A program made the translations under genes and the position numbers. Positions 1-7,699 of a stretch of DNA of 64,000 bases are shown here, piece by piece (position 1 is the stretch's first letter; every line of letters starts with the position of its first letter). The notes below the pieces were generated by a model that saw nothing but the letters and a program-made list of their open reading frames with translations, was not told the origin of the DNA and did not search any database. Source of the DNA: Leisingera sp. ANG-M1 (GTDB taxonomy: Bacteria > Pseudomonadota > Alphaproteobacteria > Rhodobacterales > Rhodobacteraceae); contig NZ_JWLC01000004.1 of the NCBI RefSeq assembly GCF_000813745.1, positions 34,403 to 98,402 of the forward strand, written 5' to 3'.

Positions 1-18
1 TGTTCTGCCGCCTTAGGC

Positions 19-354
19 CTAACGGGTGTCTGCCTCGCCGAGCTCCGTTTCCAGGAAGCGCTCGAAGGCATCCAGGTTCACCGGCTCGAACTGGCCAAAG
101 CCCTGCATCCAGACAGATGCTGCGCGCATTGCATCAGGCTGCAGCTTGCACCATTTCACCCGGCCGCGTTTTTCCTGGGCAATGAGGCCTGCGCGGGTCA
201 GGATCGCCAGATGTTTGGAAATCGCCGCCAGCGACATCTCAAACGGCTCCGCCACATCGGTTACCGCCATGTCATCTTCCAGAAGCATGGTCAGGATCGC
301 GCGGCGGGTCGGATCGGCCAGGGCGGCAAAGACGGTATCGAGTTCGCTGGACAT
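19..354 (-). CDS. ArsR-family winged-helix transcriptional regulator
   Basis: This 111-residue protein is almost entirely a winged helix-turn-helix domain (about residues 5-80). The opening resembles the ArsR/SmtB group (LADPTRRAIL near the start, then AISKHLAIL as the recognition helix). No CxC or other clear metal-binding pair is seen, so it probably belongs to the non-metal ArsR subgroup often paired with SRPBCC or other small enzymes. It starts with ATG at 352-354. The Nudix gene ends 11 bases upstream on the same strand, so the two may be co-transcribed. The regulated target is not visible and may lie left of the window. Confidence 0.85.
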   Translation of the reverse strand: MSSELDTVFAALADPTRRAILTMLLEDDMAVTDVAEPFEMSLAAISKHLAILTRAGLIAQEKRGRVKWCKLQPDAMRAASVWMQGFGQFEPVNLDAFERFLETELGEADTR

Positions 355-365
355 CGCCGCGCAGA

Positions 366-779
366 TTAGGCTCCCGCTCCGGTAAAGGAAAGCCGGGAGA
401 ACAGATCCGCATACTCCGGCAGTGCCAGATCAGGCAGCGCTGCGGCTTCGGCGAAGGGGAACCACTGCAGATCGCTGTGCTCGTGGTTGCAGATTGCTGG
501 CGTGCCCTGCCAGTCCTCAACCAGATAGTAGTGGTAAAGCGGCGGTGCGGCTGGATCGAGATGCCTGTCGGCTAGGGATTCAAAGAATTGCGGCCTAAGC
601 GGAGTGATGCCGATCTCCTCACCCAGCTCGCGGGTCAGCGCGGCCTCAAAGCTTTCGCCGGCCTCCACCTTGCCGCCGACCACATCCCATTTGCTCGGGT
701 AGGTCTTGCGGTAGGGCGCGCGGCGGCCCAGCAGCAGGCGGCCCTCTTTGAGTATCAAGGCGCAAGCGTAATCGGTCAT
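366..779 (-). CDS. Nudix hydrolase
   Basis: This 137-residue protein has a complete Nudix box at residues 36-58 (G, five residues, E, seven residues, REL-EE-G), which coordinates magnesium for hydrolysis of a nucleoside diphosphate linked to another group. The N-terminus (YACALILKEGRLLLGRRA) fits the MutT-like strand order. The substrate cannot be inferred. ATG at 777-779 is the only sensible start. The gene reads leftward into the ArsR gene and is divergent from the ATP synthase operon, sharing its upstream region. Confidence 0.85.
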   Translation of the reverse strand: MTDYACALILKEGRLLLGRRAPYRKTYPSKWDVVGGKVEAGESFEAALTRELGEEIGITPLRPQFFESLADRHLDPAAPPLYHYYLVEDWQGTPAICNHEHSDLQWFPFAEAAALPDLALPEYADLFSRLSFTGAGA

Positions 780-890
780 CCCAGTCTCCGGTTGGGCATC
801 TCCACCGGGCCATAAGCCCGCAGGACGGAAAGGGGCGCAAGCCGGGAAATCGTAAAATCAACCTTTCGGTTGAATATGGATTCCGCCGTG

Positions 891-904
891 CTTTGGCGCT
901 AACA
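891..904. promoter_or_regulatory. LacI-type palindromic operator candidate upstream of the atp operon
   Basis: CTTTGGCGCTAACA matches 11 of 14 positions of the symmetric sequence TGTTAGCGCTAACA, with a perfect right half. A palindrome with a central CG pair is typical of LacI/GalR-family operators. It lies 154 bases before the chosen atpI start and 112 before the Nudix start. Related sites occur before pckA and etfB in this window. Which protein binds is inference. Confidence 0.4.
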
Positions 905-939
905 GGTCCGCGGCAGATGGGCGCGCTGCCTCTGGCTTG

Positions 940-1057
940 TAAATTAAACGAGTTATTTCAATTGATTACATGGAATATGAATCTTCAATCCTTGTAATTG
1001 ACTCTAACGCCCCGGGGCCTTAGCAACCGCATAGAAATTCGCGTGAGGATGGCGCCC
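940..1057 (+). promoter_or_regulatory. AT-rich leader, probable atp operon promoter region
   Basis: The stretch from about 940 to 1005 is conspicuously AT-rich compared with its surroundings and precedes atpI. It most likely carries the operon promoter, but I could not choose a convincing -35/-10 pair. The 278-base intergenic region from 780 holds nothing else that I recognise apart from the palindrome at 891-904. Confidence 0.3.
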
Positions 1058-1393
1058 GTGACCGATGACGACCAAAAGCAGCGCATGGCGCAGCTGGAGG
1101 AGCGTCTGGCGGCGGCGCGTAAGGCCCAGGAGCCCAAGCCGCGCGCGGATGAGCACTATTCATTGGCCAACCAGGCCTGGCGGATGGTGATCGAATTGGT
1201 GGCCGGTCTCGGGATCGGCTTTGGCATCGGATACGGGCTGGACCATCTATTTGGAACCCTGCCCATCTTCATGGTGCTGTTTATTTTGCTGGGCCTGGCG
1301 GCAGGGGTGAAGACGATGCTTCGCACCGCGCAAGAGATCCAGGAACAGAAACTGGCCGATGAGGCCGACAAAAATGCGCAAGACCGGGACTGA
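1058..1393 (+). CDS. atpI: ATP synthase protein I
   Basis: This is a small membrane protein that helps assemble the c-ring of F0F1 ATP synthase. After a charged N-terminal coiled segment ([18 protein letters not shown]) there are two predicted membrane helices (about residues 40-85), separated by the [15 protein letters not shown] loop typical of AtpI. The GTG at 1058 is preferred because TGAGGA at 1044-1049 sits eight bases upstream. In-frame alternatives are ATG 1049 and the much longer start at 998. It is the first gene of the F0 operon, 40 bases before atpB. Confidence 0.85.
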   Translation: MTDDDQKQRMAQLEERLAAARKAQEPKPRADEHYSLANQAWRMVIELVAGLGIGFGIGYGLDHLFGTLPIFMVLFILLGLAAGVKTMLRTAQEIQEQKLADEADKNAQDRD

Positions 1394-1433
1394 TCCGACG
1401 GGATCGGGTACCGGCGACAGGAGAAGCGGACCG

Positions 1434-2234
1434 ATGGGCAAAATTTTCTTTTACGTAGCGCTGGCACTGGTGCTGGTATCCGGCCTGGTCTTTGCACCGG
1501 AGAAAGCCGAGCTGGCGATCCACCCGATGGACCAGTTCCGGGTGAGCGCGCTGTTTGGCGATAACATCTCCTGGTACACCCCGACCAATGTAACACTGTG
1601 GATGGCGCTGGCCGTTGCCGCCGTGTTCGCCCTGCTGGTCCTGGGCTCCTCGCGCCGCGCCATCGTGCCGGGCCGCGCCCAGTCGGTTGCGGAACTGGCC
1701 TATGGCTTCATCTACAAGATGGTTGAAGACGTGGCCGGCAAGGACGGCGTCAAGTTCTTCCCCTACATCATGACCCTGTTCATGTTCATCGTGATGGCCA
1801 ACTTCCTGGGCCTGATCCCGATGTCCTTCACCACCACTTCGCACATCGCCGTGACCGCGATCCTGGCGGCGCTGGTGTTCGTGACCGTGACCGTGGTTGG
1901 CTTCGTCAAGAACGGCGTTGGCTTCCTGGGCCTGTTCTGGGTGTCGAGCGCGCCGCTGCCGCTCCGCCCGATCCTGGCCATCATCGAACTGATTTCCTAC
2001 TTCGTGCGCCCTGTCAGCCACTCCATCCGTCTTGCCGGTAACGTGATGGCCGGCCACGCGGTTCTGAAAGTGTTCGCAGGCTTTGCAGGAGCCTTGGGCC
2101 TGTTCAGCTTCCTGCCGATCTTCGCGATCACCGCTGTCTACGCTCTCGAAGTCCTGGTGGCCTTCATTCAGGCCTACGTCTTCACCATCCTGACCTGCGT
2201 GTATCTTAAGGATGCGCTGCACCCGAGCCACTAA
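1434..2234 (+). CDS. atpB: ATP synthase F0 subunit a
   Basis: Subunit a forms the proton half-channels of F0 against the c-ring in the inner membrane. The 266-residue protein is strongly hydrophobic and carries the family hallmark [13 protein letters not shown] near residue 199, whose arginine is essential for proton transfer. The N-terminal HPMDQF segment is also characteristic. ATG 1434 was chosen because AGGAGAAG lies at 1419-1426. The in-frame upstream ATG at 1359 would fall inside atpI. It sits between atpI and atpE in the usual alphaproteobacterial order. The F1 genes are not in the window. Confidence 0.97.
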   Translation: MGKIFFYVALALVLVSGLVFAPEKAELAIHPMDQFRVSALFGDNISWYTPTNVTLWMALAVAAVFALLVLGSSRRAIVPGRAQSVAELAYGFIYKMVEDVAGKDGVKFFPYIMTLFMFIVMANFLGLIPMSFTTTSHIAVTAILAALVFVTVTVVGFVKNGVGFLGLFWVSSAPLPLRPILAIIELISYFVRPVSHSIRLAGNVMAGHAVLKVFAGFAGALGLFSFLPIFAITAVYALEVLVAFIQAYVFTILTCVYLKDALHPSH

Positions 2235-2255
2235 GGCCAGGATCTGAAAGTTACC

Positions 2256-2277
2256 GGGTGAGCCGTGCGGTTCACCC
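2256..2277 (+). promoter_or_regulatory. Stem-loop in the atpB-atpE spacer
   Basis: GGGTGAGCC (2256-2264) pairs with GGTTCACCC (2269-2277), giving nine pairs with one G-U and a four-base loop. It has no U-tract, so it is unlikely to be a terminator. It ends about 40 bases before the atpE start and may act in mRNA processing, stability or translation of the abundant c subunit. Confidence 0.55.
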
Positions 2278-2317
2278 AGACCCTAAATCACCACATTCCA
2301 TCGTAAGGAGAAAACAC

Positions 2318-2554
2318 ATGGAAGGCGATATCGCACAACTCGGTCAGTTCGTTGGCGCAGGCCTGGCAGCAATCGGTTCCGGCGCAGCCGCAATCGGTGT
2401 GGGCCACGTTGCCGGCAACTTCCTGGCAGGCGCTCTGCGCAACCCGTCGGCAGCTGCCGGCCAGACCGCTACCCTCTTCATCGGCATCGCCTTTGCAGAA
2501 GCCCTGGGCATCTTCTCGTTCCTGGTCGCTCTGCTGCTGATGTTTGCTGTCTAA
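2318..2554 (+). CDS. atpE: ATP synthase F0 subunit c
   Basis: This is the 78-residue proteolipid that forms the rotating c-ring. Two membrane helices flank the polar loop RNP (residues 41-43), and the proton-binding carboxylate is Glu61 in FAEALG. The first helix has the expected alanine/glycine packing pattern ([10 protein letters not shown]). ATG 2318 follows a very good ribosome site, TAAGGAG. An in-frame start at 2258 would add 20 unconserved residues and is rejected. The gene is bracketed by two stem-loops (2256-2277 and 2580-2608), which may raise the yield of this high-copy subunit relative to its neighbours. Confidence 0.97.
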   Translation: MEGDIAQLGQFVGAGLAAIGSGAAAIGVGHVAGNFLAGALRNPSAAAGQTATLFIGIAFAEALGIFSFLVALLLMFAV

Positions 2555-2579
2555 GACCCAACGGAATTAATCCTTACGG

Positions 2580-2608
2580 CCGGGCGGCGCAGACCCTGTG
2601 CTGCCCGG
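2580..2608 (+). promoter_or_regulatory. Stem-loop in the atpE-atpX spacer
   Basis: The arm at 2580-2591 pairs over 12 positions with 2597-2608, including two G-U pairs, around the loop GACCC. It begins 26 bases after the atpE stop and lacks a following U-run. It is therefore more likely an RNA-stabilising or processing element that protects the atpE message than a full terminator. Confidence 0.55.
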
Positions 2609-2636
2609 TGTAACGGCAAGTTCCTGGGAGGACGAC

Positions 2637-3164
2637 ATGGCATCAAATACGCAAGAGGCAGCGCAAGGCGGCGGCTCCGCTATGCCGCAGCTGGACTTCT
2701 CGACCTTCGGGAACCAGATCTTCTGGCTCGTGGTCGCCCTGGTCGTGATCTACCTCATCCTGTCGCGTGTCGCGCTGCCCCGCATTGCTGCGGTGCTGGC
2801 CGAGCGCCAAGGGACCATCACCAACGACCTCGCCGCGGCTGAAGACCTGAAAGCCAAGGCTGTCGAGGCCGAAAACGCATATAACAAGGCTCTGGCGGAT
2901 GCCCGCGCCGAGGCTCAGCGCATCGCTGCTGAGACCCGCGCAGAAATCCAGGCCGGGCTGGACGAGGCGATTGCCAAGGCAGACGAACAGATTTCTGCCA
3001 AAGCGGCCGAGTCGGAAAAGGCTATCGCCGAAATCAAGGCTGGCGCGCTGGAAAGCGTAAAGGCTGTTGCCAACGACACCGCCGCGGAACTGGTGACCGC
3101 GCTGGGCGGTTCGGCCGACGCAGATGCGGTTGCCGCGGCAGTTGCAGACCAGACGAAAGGATAA
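2637..3164 (+). CDS. atpX: ATP synthase F0 subunit b'
   Basis: This is one of the two peripheral-stalk subunits found in photosynthetic bacteria and their relatives, paired with AtpF. The 175-residue protein has a single membrane helix (about residues 27-44) followed by a long alanine/glutamate-rich coiled coil that reaches toward F1. ATG 2637 has TGGGAGGA just upstream. The in-frame start at 2598 lacks such a site. It lies between atpE and atpF, four bases from the latter, so the two stalk genes are probably translated together. Confidence 0.92.
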   Translation: MASNTQEAAQGGGSAMPQLDFSTFGNQIFWLVVALVVIYLILSRVALPRIAAVLAERQGTITNDLAAAEDLKAKAVEAENAYNKALADARAEAQRIAAETRAEIQAGLDEAIAKADEQISAKAAESEKAIAEIKAGALESVKAVANDTAAELVTALGGSADADAVAAAVADQTKG

Positions 3165-3168
3165 GGAC

Positions 3169-3726
3169 ATGCGCAACGTACTGGCCCTTTCCCTGGCACT
3201 GGTTTCCGGCACCCCTGCCTTTGCAGCCGGTGGCGGTTTCTCGATGGCCAACACCGATTTCGTCGTCTGGCTCGCCTTCCTGCTGTTCATTGGCATCCTG
3301 CTGCTGGTCAAAGTGCCCAGCCTGCTGGGCGGCCAGCTGGACAACCGTGCCGAAGGCATCCAGAAGGAACTGGACGAAGCCCGCGCGCTGCGTGAAGAGG
3401 CCCAGACTGTTCTGGCGTCCTACGAGCGCAAGCAGCAGGAAGTTCAGGCCCAGGCCGATCAGATCGTGGCTGCTGCCCGTGACGAAGCTGCCCGTGCAGC
3501 CGAACAGGCAAAAGCGGATCTGGAAACCTCCATCGCCCGCCGTCTGGCGGCTGCCGAAGAGCAGATCGCCTCGGCGGAAGCTTCGGCTGTGAAGGAAGTG
3601 CGCGACCAGGCGATCACCATCGCTGTTGCCGCAGCGGACCAGGTGATCTCGAAGCAGATGACCGCGTCCGATGCCAACAAGCTGATCGACGCCGCCATCG
3701 CGGATGTGGACGCCAAGCTGCACTAA
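3169..3726 (+). CDS. atpF: ATP synthase F0 subunit b
   Basis: This is the second peripheral-stalk subunit, 185 residues. A signal-peptide-like stretch (residues 1-20, ending PAFAAG) precedes the membrane anchor at about 30-48. The remainder is a long coiled coil rich in Ala, Glu, Gln and Lys. Such a double hydrophobic N-terminus occurs in Rhodobacteraceae AtpF. ATG 3169 follows GGATAAGGAC. It is the last gene of the operon and is followed closely by an intrinsic terminator. Confidence 0.93.
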   Translation: MRNVLALSLALVSGTPAFAAGGGFSMANTDFVVWLAFLLFIGILLLVKVPSLLGGQLDNRAEGIQKELDEARALREEAQTVLASYERKQQEVQAQADQIVAAARDEAARAAEQAKADLETSIARRLAAAEEQIASAEASAVKEVRDQAITIAVAAADQVISKQMTASDANKLIDAAIADVDAKLH

Positions 3727-3754
3727 GCTTTAGCGGATACTGCTGAAATCAAAG

Positions 3755-3783
3755 AACCCGGCCCCAGCGGCCGGGTTTTTTTG
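3755..3783 (+). terminator. Rho-independent terminator of the atp operon
   Basis: AACCCGGCC (3755-3763) pairs perfectly with GGCCGGGTT (3769-3777) around a five-base loop, and a run of T follows (3776-3782). It lies 28 bases after the atpF stop. Confidence 0.9.
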
Positions 3784-3939
3784 TTTTGGGCCCGGGGTGC
3801 AGACCTGCCTGGCAGCGGTTTGAGATCTGGCCGCAGAGGTGGAGGTAGGGAATAACTGACTTTACTGCAAGTTGAGTTGCGGTCATCGGAGCGCAATGCT
3901 TTGCCATCTTTCAACTATCATTTTTCAAGCGAGGATTTA

Positions 3940-4983
3940 ATGGAGAAGTCTGCAACCGGTTTTGAATTCAGGGGCAATGCCAAGGAATGGTTCGGCATCT
4001 GGATCGTCAACCTGCTGCTCAGCATTCTGACCCTGGGCATTTATTCGGCCTGGGCCAAGGTGCGCAGGAATAAATACTTCTACAACAACACTTATATTGA
4101 AGGGCGCAATTTTGACTACCACGCCACCGGCGGCCAGATCCTGATTGGCCGGCTGATTGTCGTTGGCGCGTATATCGTCCTCAATGTCATCATCGGCCTG
4201 TTTCCAATGTCGGCCGTGGTTGTGCTGCCTTTGCTGATCGTAGCCATTCCCTGGCTGATTGTGCGCGCGATGATGTTCAATGCCAGAATGTCGAGCTTTT
4301 CGAACGTGCGGTTCAATTTCACCGGCGGTGCCGGCAGTGCCTTTGTGGTCTTCCTCATCTACCCCATTCTGACCGCACTGACGCTTTACACGACCTTCCC
4401 GATGCTGGAGCGCGCGATTAAGCGGTTTTCAATCAACAACCACAAACTGGGCACAGCCCCGTTTGTGCTGGATGCGCCGCTGAAGCCGTTTTACACGGCG
4501 CTGTTTGCAGCGCTTGCCTGGTTCCTTGCCGTGGGTGCGGTTCTGTTCGTGTTCGCGCAGGATTCGGTCTTCCAGGTGATGACGAACCAAAACCCCGATC
4601 CGGAAGAAGTGCTGATCTGGATTGCTGGGTTCTATGGCGTCTTCTTCATTGGCGTTCTGCCGGCTGCGGTGCTCTATCAGGCGCTGGTCCGCAATGCGGT
4701 CTACAACCATACGGTCCTGGCCGGCGGGCACCGGTTCCGTTCGAATGTCAGTGCCAGGGCGCTTCTGTGGATCGCAGTGACCAACTTGCTGGCGGTCGCG
4801 CTGACCTTGGGCCTGATGCTGCCCTGGGCGCAGGTGCGCCTGGCACGCTACCTGGCGGGGCACACAGGCGTGGCCCTGGGCGGCTCGCTGGATGAGTTTG
4901 TCGGAACCCAGCAAACCAAGACCTCCGCTTTGGGGGATGCCTATGCGGATATCGAAGGCATCGATGTCGGGCTGCCGGTCTAA
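3940..4983 (+). CDS. DUF898 (YjgN-type) multi-spanning membrane protein
   Basis: This 347-residue inner-membrane protein has six or more hydrophobic helices and conserved positively charged loops. The start, FEFRGNAKEWFGIWIVNLLLSILTLGIYSAWAKVRRNKYFYNNT, is characteristic of DUF898/YjgN, and related WAKVR-type segments recur at about residues 105 and 285, suggesting an internal duplication. Function is unknown. ATG 3940 follows GAGGA. The frame stays open upstream to 3877 without a better site. The M48 protease gene begins directly after its stop codon, and DUF898 and M48 genes are often neighbours, which suggests a joint envelope role. Confidence 0.8.
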   Translation: MEKSATGFEFRGNAKEWFGIWIVNLLLSILTLGIYSAWAKVRRNKYFYNNTYIEGRNFDYHATGGQILIGRLIVVGAYIVLNVIIGLFPMSAVVVLPLLIVAIPWLIVRAMMFNARMSSFSNVRFNFTGGAGSAFVVFLIYPILTALTLYTTFPMLERAIKRFSINNHKLGTAPFVLDAPLKPFYTALFAALAWFLAVGAVLFVFAQDSVFQVMTNQNPDPEEVLIWIAGFYGVFFIGVLPAAVLYQALVRNAVYNHTVLAGGHRFRSNVSARALLWIAVTNLLAVALTLGLMLPWAQVRLARYLAGHTGVALGGSLDEFVGTQQTKTSALGDAYADIEGIDVGLPV

Positions 4984-6066
4984 ATGGCAGCCGGCTGCAG
5001 ACTAAACACCGCAGTGGAGGGGCGTGCCTACGCGCCCCTCTCGTCACGGATTTATGCCGCCCGTCTGGCGTGCCGTTGCAGTGCCGCGCCGGAGGAGACC
5101 GGGCTGCTGGCAGGCTGCCAAGCAGAAGTTCTCGATTCCGAAGGCAGGGTCCTGGCTGCCGCAGCTTTGACCGAACTCCGCATTGATGCGCGGCTTGGAC
5201 GCCAGCCGCGGCGGCTGGAGTTTCCCGACGGCACTGTGTTTGAAACCGAAGACCACGCAGCCATCGAAGCTCTGACCGGACCTGTGCGCGGCTCCTGGCT
5301 GCATTCCATGGAGCAATTCCGACCGCGGCTGATCGCGGTAGCGGCGGCGGCTCTGGCAGGGATCTGGCTGGTCTGGCGCTATGGACTGGATATGCTGGTT
5401 GCAGCGGCGGTTATGATCACGCCCGCGGTGGCGGTGCAGCAAATTGACAGCGGCATGGTGCAGACCATCGACTATGCCTTGGCGGAGCCGACCGGGCTCA
5501 GCAAGCAGGAGCAGGCGCGTGTCACGGAAGTGTTCGAAACACTGCTGGCCCATGCAGGGGAGCCTCCCAAAGGCGCCGGTTTCCAGCTGCTGTTCCGGGA
5601 CATGCCTGGGATGGGCCCCAATGCCCTGGCGCTGCCAGGCGGCACGGTGGTGATGACGGATGCCTTTGTTGAGCAGTTCCCGGACGAGGACGTTCTGGCT
5701 GGCGTTCTGGGCCACGAGATCGGCCATGTAGCCGAGCAGCACGGGCTGAAACAGCTTTACCGCTCGATCGGGCTGTATGTGGTGGTGGCCTTTCTGGCAG
5801 GCGAGACCGGCCCGCTGATGGAAGACGTGCTGCTGGAGGGCAATGTTCTTTTGTCGCTGCGCTACGGCCGCGGGCACGAGGCCTCGGCGGATTCATATGG
5901 CGTCCGCCTGGCAGACCGGGCGGGTTATGACCCTGAGGGGCTGAAGAGGTTCTTCGCCGAGGTCCAGGGCCAAGCGGGCGAGCCGCCGGAGTGGCTGTCC
6001 TCGCACCCGAACCACGCAACGCGCCTGGAGGCGATTGACGGCCACATCCGGGCGCTGGGACGCTAA
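4984..6066 (+). CDS. M48-family zinc metalloprotease
   Basis: This 360-residue protein has the zinc-protease motif HEIGH at residues 244-248 and a downstream HEASAD segment supplying the third ligand (about Glu299). The second half matches M48/Ste24-type peptidases (GPNALALPGG, SSHPNHATRLEAI). A hydrophobic segment around residues 115-145 probably anchors it in the inner membrane with the catalytic domain outside. It starts with ATG immediately after the DUF898 stop with no separate strong ribosome site, so translational coupling is likely. It may process or degrade misfolded envelope proteins. The substrate is unknown. Confidence 0.85.
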   Translation: MAAGCRLNTAVEGRAYAPLSSRIYAARLACRCSAAPEETGLLAGCQAEVLDSEGRVLAAAALTELRIDARLGRQPRRLEFPDGTVFETEDHAAIEALTGPVRGSWLHSMEQFRPRLIAVAAAALAGIWLVWRYGLDMLVAAAVMITPAVAVQQIDSGMVQTIDYALAEPTGLSKQEQARVTEVFETLLAHAGEPPKGAGFQLLFRDMPGMGPNALALPGGTVVMTDAFVEQFPDEDVLAGVLGHEIGHVAEQHGLKQLYRSIGLYVVVAFLAGETGPLMEDVLLEGNVLLSLRYGRGHEASADSYGVRLADRAGYDPEGLKRFFAEVQGQAGEPPEWLSSHPNHATRLEAIDGHIRALGR

Positions 6067-6281
6067 AATATGGGCGGTGGCCGTACCGGGCGGTCAAGCA
6101 GTTCCGGCGGCCGCACCCGCCTTGCCGCAGCAGGATCAAGGCGAAGCTGAAAACCAAACCCGGCCTCACCGGCTGCCTCTCGTCTGTATGGCCGGGGCAG
6201 CGCCGGACTTGATCTTGTTTACCTTCGGATGTTCCTGTAATGTTCTTCCTTGATTAATGGCAAGCAAGGGGGATCAAGACG

Positions 6282-6680
6282 ATGATTAAAGGAAGCTGTT
6301 GCTGTGAAGCGGTGAAATTTGAACTGCTGTCAGTACCGTCAACGATGGGAACCTGCCATTGCTCCCGCTGCCGCAAAGCTGGGGCCAGTGCCATCGTCTT
6401 TGTCAAAAAGGGCGACTTAAAATGGGTGCAAGGGAAAGAACACGTTAAGCTGTACCAGCCTGAGGCCCCTTACAAATATGGCAGGTGCTTTTGCGCACTT
6501 TGCGGCACTTCTCTTGGCGAGATCCTCTCGGATGAGGACAGTTTTCCGGTATCCGCAAACGCATTGGATACCGATTGCGGCCTGAAAAACCAGTTCCATG
6601 AGTTCGTTTGCGAAATCCCGTCCTGGTATAAGATCTGCGATGATGCTCCTCAGTCTGACGGGCATCCCGAGCAGGTCTGA
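6282..6680 (+). CDS. GFA/CENP-V family zinc-binding protein
   Basis: This 132-residue protein has the cysteine pattern of the GFA fold: Cys6-8, Cys25/27/30 (CHCSRC) and Cys69/71/74 (CFCALC), which bind structural and catalytic zinc. The family includes proteins named glutathione-dependent formaldehyde-activating enzyme, but most members have no proven activity. The gene is visibly poorer in GC than its neighbours (about 43 percent in the first 60 bases) and uses many AAA, GTA and TTA-type codons, so it may have been acquired recently. The 215 bases before it (6067-6281) hold nothing that I recognise. Confidence 0.75.
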   Translation: MIKGSCCCEAVKFELLSVPSTMGTCHCSRCRKAGASAIVFVKKGDLKWVQGKEHVKLYQPEAPYKYGRCFCALCGTSLGEILSDEDSFPVSANALDTDCGLKNQFHEFVCEIPSWYKICDDAPQSDGHPEQV

Positions 6681-6773
6681 AAGCTTGCCCTGGCTTACAA
6701 GGGGCTCTCAATAAGGATGACAGGCGAAGACGCTCATCCTGCGCAGGGTGGGCACTTTGCCCGCCGTCTGCTG

Positions 6774-7544
6774 TCACCCCTTACCTGTCTCATGCTGCAG
6801 CCGCTGCCGAGCCACTTCAGCATTTCGCTCGGCGCGCTGGTGGTCGGTGAGGGCCTGCTTGACGTAGTCCAGATGGGTTTCCACCGCTGACCGGGCGGCT
6901 TTCGGGTCACGGGCCTGCAGGGCGGCGTTGATGGCGCGGTGCTGTTCCAGGATCGCCTCGTAGGATGTGTGCTGCTGGAACATGATCTTGCGGTTGTAGA
7001 AGACGCCCTCTCGCAGGAGATCGAACATCGAGCGCATCATATGCAGCATGATCACGTTGTGGCTGGCATCCATGATAGCAGAGTGGAACTGGGCATCGAG
7101 CTGAGCGGCTTCCTCGGATTCAGCCGGATTACCGGCCGCTTCCATCTTGTCAAAGATTGCCTGGATCACCTGCAGGTCATAGTCCGAGCCAAAGCGGGCA
7201 GCGCGTTCGGCGGCCAGCCCCTCCATGTCGCGGCGGAAGGAGAGATAGTCGAACACCGCCTCGTCATGAGTGGCAAAGAGCTGGATCAGCGACGGCGAAA
7301 AGGCGGACCCCAAGACATCCGCCACAAACACGCCGGAGCCCGCTTTGGAAGCCAAAAGACCGCGGTCCTGCAACTCGCCGATGGCCTCTCGCAGGGACGG
7401 GCGTGAAACGCCCAGGCGCTCCGCCAGTTCGCGCTCGGATGGCAGGCGTTCGCCCGGTGTCAGGATGCCGCGCAGGATCAGCTGCTCGATCTGTTTGATA
7501 ACGGAGGCAGAGAGTTTCTCGGGCTGGACTTTCTGGAACGGCAT
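6774..7544 (-). CDS. GntR-family regulator of the FadR/PdhR type
   Basis: This 256-residue regulator has an N-terminal winged helix (about residues 10-75, with PGERLPSERELAERLGVSRPSLREAIGEL) and an all-helical FCD effector domain containing the usual metal-binding histidines (for example DAQFHSAIM and the HRAINAALQARD region). FadR/PdhR-type members sense small carboxylates such as pyruvate, lactate or fatty acyl groups. It is divergent from a PLP aminotransferase gene, and an inverted repeat lies in the shared 155-base region, so it probably regulates that gene and itself. The effector is not evident. Confidence 0.85.
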   Translation of the reverse strand: MPFQKVQPEKLSASVIKQIEQLILRGILTPGERLPSERELAERLGVSRPSLREAIGELQDRGLLASKAGSGVFVADVLGSAFSPSLIQLFATHDEAVFDYLSFRRDMEGLAAERAARFGSDYDLQVIQAIFDKMEAAGNPAESEEAAQLDAQFHSAIMDASHNVIMLHMMRSMFDLLREGVFYNRKIMFQQHTSYEAILEQHRAINAALQARDPKAARSAVETHLDYVKQALTDHQRAERNAEVARQRLQHETGKG

Positions 7545-7562
7545 GCGCGGGCTCGTGGAAAT

Positions 7563-7581
7563 TGGTCAAATCATATGACCA
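7563..7581. promoter_or_regulatory. Inverted repeat, candidate GntR operator
   Basis: TGGTCA (7563-7568) and TGACCA (7576-7581) form a perfect inverted repeat with a seven-base spacer. It lies 18 bases upstream of the gntR start, in the region shared with the divergent aminotransferase. FadR-type regulators commonly bind short TGGT/ACCA palindromes. Confidence 0.5.
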
Positions 7582-7642
7582 CGCTTGAGCAGACGCCGCA
7601 AGGCGGGGTGTTCACGAAGGCTGTAACAATAGGTCAGTATTG

Positions 7643-7671
7643 TTGACATTAATTTGCGTGCCCGTACCGTG
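7643..7671 (+). promoter_or_regulatory. Possible promoter of the aminotransferase gene
   Basis: A perfect TTGACA at 7643-7648 lies 52 bases before the chosen start. The -10 hexamer at 17-base spacing (ACCGTG) is poor, so only the -35 element is convincing. Confidence 0.3.
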
Positions 7672-7699
7672 ACGCTAGATCATGAGCGGGGAGAGAGCC

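Noticed and set aside
960..1005. FNR-type site in the atp leader
   Set aside because: TTGATTACATGG resembles only one half of TTGAT-N4-ATCAA; the second half is absent.
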